DNA of 6,175 nucleotides from positions 1 to 6,175 of the forward strand of contig JAKJFO010000237.1 in the NCBI GenBank assembly GCA_022704885.1. Direction: 5' to 3'. Both the position numbers and the translations under genes were made by a program. Below, one piece after another: positions 1 to 5,481 of the stretch. The first letter of the stretch is position 1, and each line of letters opens with the position of its first letter. Below the pieces are notes generated by a model. The model worked only from the letters and a program-made list of their open reading frames with translations. It searched no databases and had not been told where the DNA came from. This DNA is from Candidatus Rifleibacteriota bacterium. GTDB taxonomy: Bacteria; Riflebacteria; Ozemobacteria; Ozemobacterales; Ozemobacteraceae.

Positions 1-312
1 GTGTTTTTTTGAAGCAGCATCGCCGGTACGTCTGATACGCTCAACCAGTTTCTGGCGAAGCATCAGCTGATCAAGACCACTGTCGAGCATTATTTCGGTG
101 CCGCCACTGCCAACCGCTGTGTCCGGCGGCAAAACCTGACAGAGAAATGTCTGCAGCTGGCGATGCAGTGCCCGTCGCACCTTTATCTGTGGTTGCCGGG
201 CCGAACCGCGCAACAGACCGGCCAGAAATGACTGCACACAGCACGGCAACTGCTGCCGCGCGACCGAAAAAATTTCGCGTTTCAGCTCAGTGTTGTAATC
301 AGCGCCACTCAT
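1..312 (-). CDS. whiA: Probable WhiA N-terminal part (partial, cut by left edge)
   Basis: I translated this frame by hand: it is open from an ATG at 312 to the window edge, giving 104 codons without a stop. It begins MSGADYNTELKREIF, has a Cys-Cys pair at residues 24-25, and continues FLAGLLRGS (29-37). This resembles the start of WhiA (sporulation regulator family; LAGLIDADG-like N-terminal domain, with a C-terminal helix-turn-helix that would lie outside the window). In that family a K-E-L/I stretch is followed by a CC pair and a hydrophobic A-x-L helix. Position supports the call: it starts 9 bases after the yvcK stop, and whiA follows yvcK in Firmicutes. WhiA binds DNA and affects cell division and chromosome segregation in Bacillus and sporulation in Streptomyces. 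No strong ribosome binding site is visible (only GAGCCGGG overlapping the yvcK stop), so translational coupling is likely. That the frame is coding is fairly sure; the family name is less so, because the similarity is short. Confidence 0.6.
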   Translation of the reverse strand, partial: MSGADYNTELKREIFSVARQQLPCCVQSFLAGLLRGSARQPQIKVRRALHRQLQTFLCQVLPPDTAVGSGGTEIMLDSGLDQLMLRQKLVERIRRTGDAASKKH

Positions 313-321
313 GCGCCCGGC

Positions 322-1650
322 TCAATCATCAAAAAAGCTCTCTTCGACTTCTTCTTCGAGCGGACCTGTCTCTTCGATACGATTTTCATTGATCAGACCA
401 ATGAGAATCGCAGCAAGCAGAGCCGGGTTATGACGCAGCAGATCTGCCTGCAGCAGCATGTCAGCCGCAACCACTCTGATTCCCAGGTCTTCAATTTTCT
501 TGACGGTCGGGGCCACCCAATACTGCCCTTTGGCTTCGTATCTTTCCATAAGACTGCGCGCTGCGCGACGCGAGTTGACCACTACGATATCGATACGCTG
601 CAATGGCGTCTTTTCGAGTATCGCATTGACATGGTCAGCGGCACTGAAGCCGTCAGTTTCGCCGGGTTGCGTCATGACGTTGCAGATGTAAACCACTTTG
701 GCATCGCTTTTGTTGATGTGCTCAGCCACACCCGGAACCAGAAGGTTGGGAATTATGCTGGTAAACAGGCTGCCCGGGCCCATAACCACCATATTGGCGT
801 CATCTATGGCACTCAGGGCCTCCTGGTTGGCACGCGGCGAACTCGGCACCAGATCGATGCGACTGATTGGCTTGCGGGCTTCACATATCGCGGTCTCACC
901 AGTAATTACGCTGCCGTCCGAAAATTGCGCCACCAGCTGCACATTATCGTTGGTTACCGGAATGACATGCCCCTTGATCGCAAGAATATTACTGGCTTCA
1001 CGCACGGCACTGCCGAAGTCACCAATGACACCAGTCATCGCCGCGATAAAAAGGTTGCCAAAGCTGTGCCCCTCGATTTCGCCACCATCGCCGAAACGGT
1101 ATTGAAAAAGACGCGACAAAAGGCTCTCAGACCGCGAAAGAGCAACCAGACAGTTTCTGATATCGCCCGGCGGCAGAATCTGCAGTTCCTTGCGCAGACG
1201 CCCGGAGGAGCCACCGTCATCAGTCACGGTAACAATAGCGGTCAGATTTACCGGCAGTTCCTTGATGCCCTTCAGCAGAGAACTCAAGCCGGTTCCCCCG
1301 CCAAGGGCCACCATTGAAAAAAGCTTGCCGGTTCCCTGGGATTTTTGAAAAACAAATTCGCGCAGACGTGTGGCCAGGCCATAATCTCGGCTGTCAAGCA
1401 GGCGAAACGCGGTTCTGAAACCTTTAAAAAGCCAGAATATGCTGATCAGAAGAGAAGAAAGACCGGCCAGGGCGAGTCCGATCGGATGAAAACTGCGCAA
1501 AGTTTCGATACTGGCCGGCGCCAGAACGATAGTCGAAAGTGCGGCAAAAACAAAGCCAAAGCACATCATCAGCAGGCCCAGCAACAAAAAAGCCACCCAG
1601 CGACGGGCTCTTATTTCATGGCTGAATTTGCGTCTGAACGACAGCAGCAT
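322..1650 (-). CDS. yvcK: YvcK/CofD-like UDP-GlcNAc-binding factor with N-terminal membrane anchor
   Basis: The product is 442 residues from the ATG at 1650. The core (from about residue 110) has all the marks of the YvcK branch of the CofD-like fold: GGGTG at 117-121, TDDGGSSGRLR at 143-153, PPGDIRN at 160-166, HSFGNL at 195-200, MGPGSLFTS at 290-298 and NVMTQPGET at 324-332. Characterised YvcK proteins bind UDP-N-acetylglucosamine and are needed for growth on gluconeogenic carbon sources and for normal cell-wall synthesis and shape. Short forms are about 310-330 residues; this one has about 110 extra N-terminal residues with two hydrophobic helices (about 19-44 and 56-77), which should tether the core to the inner face of the membrane. 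The C-terminus is an acidic tail (about 424-442). A TTG at 1653 could extend the frame by one codon, but the ATG overlaps the hprK stop by one base (TGATG) and has GGTGA six bases upstream, so I prefer it. It sits between hprK and the whiA candidate. Confidence 0.95.
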   Translation of the reverse strand: MLLSFRRKFSHEIRARRWVAFLLLGLLMMCFGFVFAALSTIVLAPASIETLRSFHPIGLALAGLSSLLISIFWLFKGFRTAFRLLDSRDYGLATRLREFVFQKSQGTGKLFSMVALGGGTGLSSLLKGIKELPVNLTAIVTVTDDGGSSGRLRKELQILPPGDIRNCLVALSRSESLLSRLFQYRFGDGGEIEGHSFGNLFIAAMTGVIGDFGSAVREASNILAIKGHVIPVTNDNVQLVAQFSDGSVITGETAICEARKPISRIDLVPSSPRANQEALSAIDDANMVVMGPGSLFTSIIPNLLVPGVAEHINKSDAKVVYICNVMTQPGETDGFSAADHVNAILEKTPLQRIDIVVVNSRRAARSLMERYEAKGQYWVAPTVKKIEDLGIRVVAADMLLQADLLRHNPALLAAILIGLINENRIEETGPLEEEVEESFFDD

Positions 1651-2573
1651 CAAAAGTCACCGATCATTTTGGCGCGCAGCTGCTTTGAGAATTTTTCGGC
1701 ACTGAGAACGCCCATGCGGCGCAGATAAAAGTTCATGGCGGCGGTTTCGATGACCACAGCCAGATTTCGCCCTTCGCGCACCGGTATGGTAGTGCTGGGA
1801 ACCTCGACCTTGAGGAATCTTACCGTGCGCTGAAAAATGCCGAGACGATCATATTCCTTCTGGTCATCCCATTTTTCAAGGTTAATGACCATATCGACCG
1901 GCTTTTCATCGGCAGTAGCCGCGATGCCGAACAGTGAGCGAATGTCGATTATGCCAAGGCCACGGATTTCCATGTGGTGTCGGATCATCTCGTCAGGCGA
2001 GCCAACAACTTTGGTATCGCTGATTTTCATGAGCTGAACCGCATCATCTGCCACCAGTCGATGGCCGCGCTTGATCAGTTCAAGCGCGCACTCGCTTTTG
2101 CCGATTCCCGAAGAACCCATGATCAGAATGCCGACGCCATAAACCTCGACAAAAACGCCATGCACGCTTTTACGTGGCGCAAAGCGGTTGTGCAGGTAAC
2201 GCGACAGCTGGTAGATGAACTCGCCGGTGCGTGCCGAAGTGCGCAGCAACGGAATCTTTTTCTGGTCGCAAAGTTCTATGAGCTCATCAAGAACAAGCAG
2301 ATCGTCGGTTATGATGATGCACGGAATATTGAAGAACAGCAGTTGACGCAGCCTGACCTTACGGGTTTCGGCAGTCTGTTCGCCGAGATAGGCCAGTTCG
2401 GTGCGCCCAAGCACGATAATGCGCTCGTAGCCAAAATGTTCAAAAAAACCGGCCAGTTCAAGACCGGGGCGATGGACTTCAGACGAGATGACCTTACGGT
2501 CAAGCCCTTCTTTGCCGGCTACGACCACGAGTCCCTGGTCCTGTACAATTTCTTTGACCAGAATCAGAGCCAT
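1650..2573 (-). CDS. hprK: HPr kinase/phosphorylase
   Basis: The 307-residue product has the usual family length (about 310). An N-terminal DRTGG-like regulatory domain (about 1-130) is followed by the kinase domain. Visible there are HGVFVEVYGVGILI (138-151, with His138), the Walker A loop GSSGIGKS (153-160, Lys159) followed by Glu161, the acidic pair Asp176-Asp177, and the family signature EIRGLGIID (202-210). The C-terminal segment IPVREGRN (263-270), followed by AAMNF, matches the K4-type loop and end of the family. HprK phosphorylates HPr (or a homologue such as Crh or NPr) on a serine with ATP or pyrophosphate, and reverses this by phosphorolysis. It acts in carbon catabolite control in Firmicutes and has more varied roles in diderms. 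The ATG at 2573 is the only plausible start: the frame upstream soon reaches a TAA, and no alternative start intervenes. The nearest purine-rich stretch (GGGAAAGG) lies about 15 bases upstream, longer than usual. No HPr or PTS gene is in the window, so its substrate cannot be seen. Confidence 0.96.
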   Translation of the reverse strand: MALILVKEIVQDQGLVVVAGKEGLDRKVISSEVHRPGLELAGFFEHFGYERIIVLGRTELAYLGEQTAETRKVRLRQLLFFNIPCIIITDDLLVLDELIELCDQKKIPLLRTSARTGEFIYQLSRYLHNRFAPRKSVHGVFVEVYGVGILIMGSSGIGKSECALELIKRGHRLVADDAVQLMKISDTKVVGSPDEMIRHHMEIRGLGIIDIRSLFGIAATADEKPVDMVINLEKWDDQKEYDRLGIFQRTVRFLKVEVPSTTIPVREGRNLAVVIETAAMNFYLRRMGVLSAEKFSKQLRAKMIGDF

Positions 2574-2638
2574 AAACTGATTTTGCGACCTTTCCCTATA
2601 GTTTTACGGCAACAGCATATACCAGTTGCTGATTGTTT
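2574..2638 (-). other. lgt-hprK spacer
   Basis: This 65-base spacer is the longest gap inside the left block. On the minus strand it contains TGGTATATG, which resembles an extended -10 element, and TTGAAA overlaps the lgt stop about 15 bases further upstream. This could be a weak internal promoter for hprK-yvcK-whiA. A perfect GATTG-AAAA-CAATC hairpin covers the lgt stop (2631-2644) but has no T-tract after it, so it is not a terminator. The promoter reading is inference only; the element has poor spacing and an imperfect -10. Confidence 0.25.
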
Positions 2639-3487
2639 TCAATCTCCGGTCGATGGTTGCTTCGATTCTTCGATCTTTGCAAGCCGCTTTTTTGCGCCAG
2701 CCATGATGATGAAACCGGCAAGGACAAAAAATATTGACAGCAGCTGACTTGAAGACAGGCCCCACAAAACAATGGGGTTGAGTCGAATGAACTCGACCAG
2801 AAAACGGGAAACGCCAAACCAGATGAGAAAAAAGGCAAAGCGGCGGCCACCACCAATGCGCCAGCCAGCAAAAAGCAGAATCATCAGAAGAGCCAGGGTC
2901 GAGAGCGATTCATAAAGCGGGGTTGGGTGAACGCTGATGTCTGCCGGAACTGCTTCGCCCGGGAACAGGCGGCGATAGGTTTCGGCAAGCATCTGATTCT
3001 TATCGCTCAACGTCGGCACCAGTCCGTTTGGAAAATTCATCGCCCAAGCCTGTTTACAGGGCAGGCCGTAACAACCATCGCCAGCAACTATGCAGCCAAT
3101 GCGGCCAATAGCATAGCCCACTGCCATTCCAGGTACGTAGATGTCGGCAATTTTAAAAAAGGGCTGCCCAGCGTAGCGCACGCGCAAAGTGCATAATACA
3201 AGCGCCAGAACATATCCGCCCAGCACCGAGAAACCGGTGGTGGTAAAAATCATCGACATCGGATCGTTGAGAAAATCTCGGAAATTCTCAAGAATGTGCA
3301 TCAGACGCGAGCCAACCATGCCGCCGAAAATTGCGAGAAAATGCAGATCCCAGGCTAGCTCTTCGTCACAGCCATTTTTTCGGAACTGCCAGTTGATAAC
3401 CATGAAGGCAGTAAAAAACGCTATTGCCAGCGTAACGCCATAAGAGCCGATGGTCAGCGGACCTATTTTAAACAGGTATGGATACAT
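2639..3487 (-). CDS. lgt: Prolipoprotein diacylglyceryl transferase
   Basis: The 282-residue protein has about seven hydrophobic segments and the layout of Lgt. Lgt moves diacylglycerol from phosphatidylglycerol to the lipobox cysteine of prolipoproteins, the first step of lipoprotein maturation, in the inner membrane. Visible landmarks are GSYGV (14-18), GGMVGSRLMHIL (55-66), TGFSVLGG (84-91), the signature region starting GRIG (128-131) and ending CYG (139-141), HPTPLYES (187-194) and SRFLVEFIR (227-235). The signature differs from the Escherichia coli form GRLGNFINGELWG: an Asn known to be important there is Cys132 here, and the segment is one residue longer. The essential His of GGxxxHGG (His103 in E. 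coli) is Leu89. Arg129 and Arg228 remain and probably match the two essential arginines. Similar signature variants occur in Lgt of other phyla as far as I recall, so loss of function is not implied. The gene is first after a terminator. No good ribosome binding site is seen before the ATG. Confidence 0.93.
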   Translation of the reverse strand: MYPYLFKIGPLTIGSYGVTLAIAFFTAFMVINWQFRKNGCDEELAWDLHFLAIFGGMVGSRLMHILENFRDFLNDPMSMIFTTTGFSVLGGYVLALVLCTLRVRYAGQPFFKIADIYVPGMAVGYAIGRIGCIVAGDGCYGLPCKQAWAMNFPNGLVPTLSDKNQMLAETYRRLFPGEAVPADISVHPTPLYESLSTLALLMILLFAGWRIGGGRRFAFFLIWFGVSRFLVEFIRLNPIVLWGLSSSQLLSIFFVLAGFIIMAGAKKRLAKIEESKQPSTGD

Positions 3488-3496
3488 GTCAGCAAG

Positions 3497-3515
3497 AGTA
3501 ACACAACGAGTTACT
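3497..3515. repeat. Small inverted repeat upstream of lgt
   Basis: AGTAAC, a 7-base spacer and GTTACT form a perfect 6-base inverted repeat that ends 9 bases before the lgt start codon. It could be an operator or a small hairpin in the leader. Arms this short arise by chance fairly often, so this is only a candidate site. Confidence 0.25.
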
Positions 3516-3530
3516 GCCTACAAGCCTTTT

Positions 3531-3562
3531 AAAAGACCAGGCCAGACAGATTGTCCGGCCTG
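3531..3562 (-). terminator. Rho-independent terminator after the envelope block
   Basis: Read on the minus strand, an 11-base arm (3562-3552, CAGGCCGGACA) pairs with TGTCTGGCCTG (3548-3538) across a 3-base loop. All pairs are Watson-Crick except one G-U. The stem is followed by GTCTTTT (3537-3531). It lies 32 bases after the stop of the 3595-4524 gene and before lgt, so it should end the right-hand transcript. On the plus strand the G-U becomes an A-C mismatch and no T-tract follows, so it works in the minus direction only. Confidence 0.85.
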
Positions 3563-3594
3563 ATGTTAAAGCGGTTAAAAAGTTTACCAGCTGC

Positions 3595-4524
3595 TTACCT
3601 GCGGTTAACCAGAACACCTACGACCTTGCAGTCTTCGGTGGTGCGCACGCTGATTTCGGTTCCGGCAGGAATTTCGACTTCTCCACCCTTAATGAATGCG
3701 CCGCCGGCCAGACCGATTGGACCAAGCACCAGATAACCCAGAGTAGAAGCGCCAGCTGCCATACCGATTTTCTTTTTGTCAAACCTTTCGCCGGCAGCAT
3801 CGATCTGAATCGGCAATTCGCTTGAATCCATGCTTTCAATTTTCGTCACATCGAGATTTACGTAGCCGGTGCGCCCGAAGCGGCCGCCACGGCGAACGGA
3901 TTTAACTGACGAAGTAACAATGCCGCCGTTGGTCATGACCAGTATGTTGTTGTCGATAAACACATCGTGAGCCAGCACCATTGGTATGAGATCGTTCTTT
4001 TTTGCTGTGCGGCTCGAAATATCCTTTTTGAGCCGCATTTTGATCTCGGTGCCCCGCGGAATCGTTACCTGATGTAAAGAAATCATGCCATTCTCGATAA
4101 CCAGATGTATCTGCTGTTCAAGCCTGAAAGCGAGAGGTTCCATCGAAACGTGACCGGTAACCTGTCTGTCGATATCTGCCAGACGTGCTTCAAGATTGCC
4201 TTCGCCAGTACGGTTGAACAGTCGCCATTCAAGAAAACTAAGTTTCATGTCGAGCGAAGGGTTGGCTGGTGTGCCCTTGAAGACAAAATCATGCAGGTAT
4301 CCTGCTTTCTCAGCTTCCTTGCGGCCGGTATTGCGGCCAAAAAGATCTTCTTCGATCTGGCGCAGACGGTCTGCTGTCGCTCCATTCAGGTCTTCGCCAT
4401 AAATATATCTCTCGAGCCGGCTCAGTTTTTTGTCAAGATTTCGCGACTGTTCGTCAGAGGCCCAGGCGGCGCCGGCAATCAAACAAAGCACCAGTAGAAG
4501 TGTAAATATGCGTACGGTTTTCAT
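3595..4524 (-). CDS. Secreted envelope protein with coiled-coil-like repeats and paired IPxGTEI motifs
   Basis: I do not recognise a named family with confidence. The 309-residue product has a clear Sec signal peptide (MKTVRIF, hydrophobic core 6-19, cleavage likely after AWA at 23). The mature N-terminus has short degenerate repeats of the form (K/R)LxxLExxxFG: KLSRLERYIYG (33-43), RLRQIEEDLFG (53-63), KLSFLEWRLFN (94-104) and RLADIDRQVTG (114-124), with a weaker copy near 134. These look like short amphipathic helices. A second half starts at IPRGTEI (155-161), contains glycine-rich RRGGRFGRTGYV (211-222) and a hydrophobic glycine-rich stretch (about 254-280), and ends near a second IPAGTEI (285-291). 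This half resembles domains in secreted proteins in which a GTxI edge frames a small beta-rich fold; that comparison is from memory. It is the last gene of the right-hand block, 20 bases after its neighbour, with a strong ribosome binding site. A periplasmic or surface structural role is the modest guess. Confidence 0.88.
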   Translation of the reverse strand: MKTVRIFTLLLVLCLIAGAAWASDEQSRNLDKKLSRLERYIYGEDLNGATADRLRQIEEDLFGRNTGRKEAEKAGYLHDFVFKGTPANPSLDMKLSFLEWRLFNRTGEGNLEARLADIDRQVTGHVSMEPLAFRLEQQIHLVIENGMISLHQVTIPRGTEIKMRLKKDISSRTAKKNDLIPMVLAHDVFIDNNILVMTNGGIVTSSVKSVRRGGRFGRTGYVNLDVTKIESMDSSELPIQIDAAGERFDKKKIGMAAGASTLGYLVLGPIGLAGGAFIKGGEVEIPAGTEISVRTTEDCKVVGVLVNRR

Positions 4525-4532
4525 CGTTAATG

Positions 4533-4538
4533 CCTCCT
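4533..4538 (-). promoter_or_regulatory. Strong ribosome binding site AGGAGG
   Basis: A perfect AGGAGG lies 8 bases before the ATG at 4524, inside the 20-base spacer between the two exported-protein genes. It fixes the start of the downstream gene and suggests high translation. None of the left-block genes has a site this good. Confidence 0.9.
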
Positions 4539-4544
4539 GATCTA

Positions 4545-5465
4545 TTATTTTACTGCGGGAGTTTTGGTTTTTTCTTCAGTCTCAACCTTAGCTTCAGTCT
4601 TACCCAGTCTGCCACGAGCTTTTGCCGGTCCGGGGTTGAACACCACCACTATTTCACGCTCCTGCAGAGGATTGCGCGCCAGTTCACGACAGAATCTCGC
4701 AAAGACGTCAACATCTGTATGTTCGATGATAATATCACGCACCGACAGCTCATTTACGTGGGCGGCCGCCGTCATGACATAGTTTTCTTCAAGTTCAGCG
4801 CGGGCTTTTCTGATATCTGACTCAAAACGAATGGCCGGACGACTGAAACGCTCGCCCGAAGGCACCATGGATTCTTGAAAAATCAACATTCCGTTCTGAT
4901 CGAAGAATCTTGGAAACAGCGAGGGCTCAAACAGCGAACTGCGCACATCGATGATGATTCTTTTGAAATCCGGCGCCGGAGCCTTTTCGTCAACATGCAG
5001 ACCAGCACTCCAGGAAGCCAGAAAGCTCACCGGCTGCAGGGGCTGCGGGCGCATAGCCGCAAGATAAAGTGCCGATCTGACACTGAGTTTGCCGGTCAGC
5101 GGCAGCTCGACCCGACAGCGAATCAGGCCTGAAGTATCGGCCTGTTGAAAATACTTTGGCGCCGACATCAGTACCAGCCCGAGCCTTTCTTTAAGAGCTG
5201 CGTTGGTCTGCATGACATGGCGTACCAGTTTGCCTTCCATCAGCGGCAGACTGAGCACTTTTTCGTAAGCGTGATGCAGAGCGTCCATCCAGGCGCGCGA
5301 GCGTTCCTCGTCATGCGAGTATTCGCTTTCCCACGGAATACCTGCAAGACCGAACACTTCGATTTTCTGGTCAAGAAAAATTTCGGGCTCGATAAAAGAG
5401 TCCGCCCGCAGACTGCAGGCGGTGAACAGGCTTAAAATTATTGCCAGTCGTATGGCGAGTTTCAT
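4545..5465 (-). CDS. Exported LPP20-like protein, possible lipoprotein
   Basis: The 306-residue product starts MKLAIRLAIILSLFTAC, a signal sequence with Cys17 preceded by FTA. This is a permissive lipobox (Phe at -3 instead of Leu), so it may be lipidated or may be cut by signal peptidase I after SLRA (18-21). An N-terminal domain (about 30-135) has a helix around AWMDALHHAYEKVL (58-71). A second domain (about 166-278) contains FKRIIIDVRSSLFEPSLFP (167-185) and FFDQNGMLIFQ (187-197), then AHVNELSVRDIIIEH (235-249) and EIVVVFNP (271-278). As I recall it, this matches the pattern IIDARGL-x-PALxPxIxDExGxxVY and the following D-I-V-I segment of LPP20-like and flagellar-associated lipoproteins. 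The tail (279-306) is rich in Lys and Glu. A TTG at 5489 would add eight residues overlapping the upstream gene; I chose the ATG because GGAGA lies 9 bases upstream and the signal peptide then begins correctly. It is the middle gene of the envelope block. Its function is unknown. Confidence 0.88.
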   Translation of the reverse strand: MKLAIRLAIILSLFTACSLRADSFIEPEIFLDQKIEVFGLAGIPWESEYSHDEERSRAWMDALHHAYEKVLSLPLMEGKLVRHVMQTNAALKERLGLVLMSAPKYFQQADTSGLIRCRVELPLTGKLSVRSALYLAAMRPQPLQPVSFLASWSAGLHVDEKAPAPDFKRIIIDVRSSLFEPSLFPRFFDQNGMLIFQESMVPSGERFSRPAIRFESDIRKARAELEENYVMTAAAHVNELSVRDIIIEHTDVDVFARFCRELARNPLQEREIVVVFNPGPAKARGRLGKTEAKVETEEKTKTPAVK

Positions 5466-5474
5466 CAACAACGT

Positions 5475-5479
5475 TCTCC
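5475..5479 (-). promoter_or_regulatory. Ribosome binding site GGAGA deciding the start at 5465
   Basis: GGAGA lies in the 16-base spacer after the outer-membrane protein stop, 9 bases before the ATG at 5465. It favours that ATG over the in-frame TTG at 5489, which would lie inside the upstream gene. Confidence 0.8.
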
Positions 5480-5481
5480 GA

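Noticed and set aside
430..1317. Plus-strand open frame of 295 codons opposite yvcK
   Set aside because: It lies wholly inside a gene with clear YvcK motifs on the other strand, has a composition typical of an antisense shadow and shows no domain or ribosome binding site.
1651..1653. TTG start for yvcK one codon upstream
   Set aside because: The adjacent ATG forms a TGATG overlap with the hprK stop and has better spacing from GGTGA.
2631..2644. GATTG-TTTT-CAATC hairpin at the lgt stop
   Set aside because: The stem is only five pairs and, on the minus strand, is followed by AGCAAC rather than a T-tract, so it is not a terminator.
1974..2747. Plus-strand open frame of 257 codons crossing hprK, the spacer and the end of lgt
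   Set aside because: It spans two firmly identified genes on the opposite strand and has no recognisable motif.
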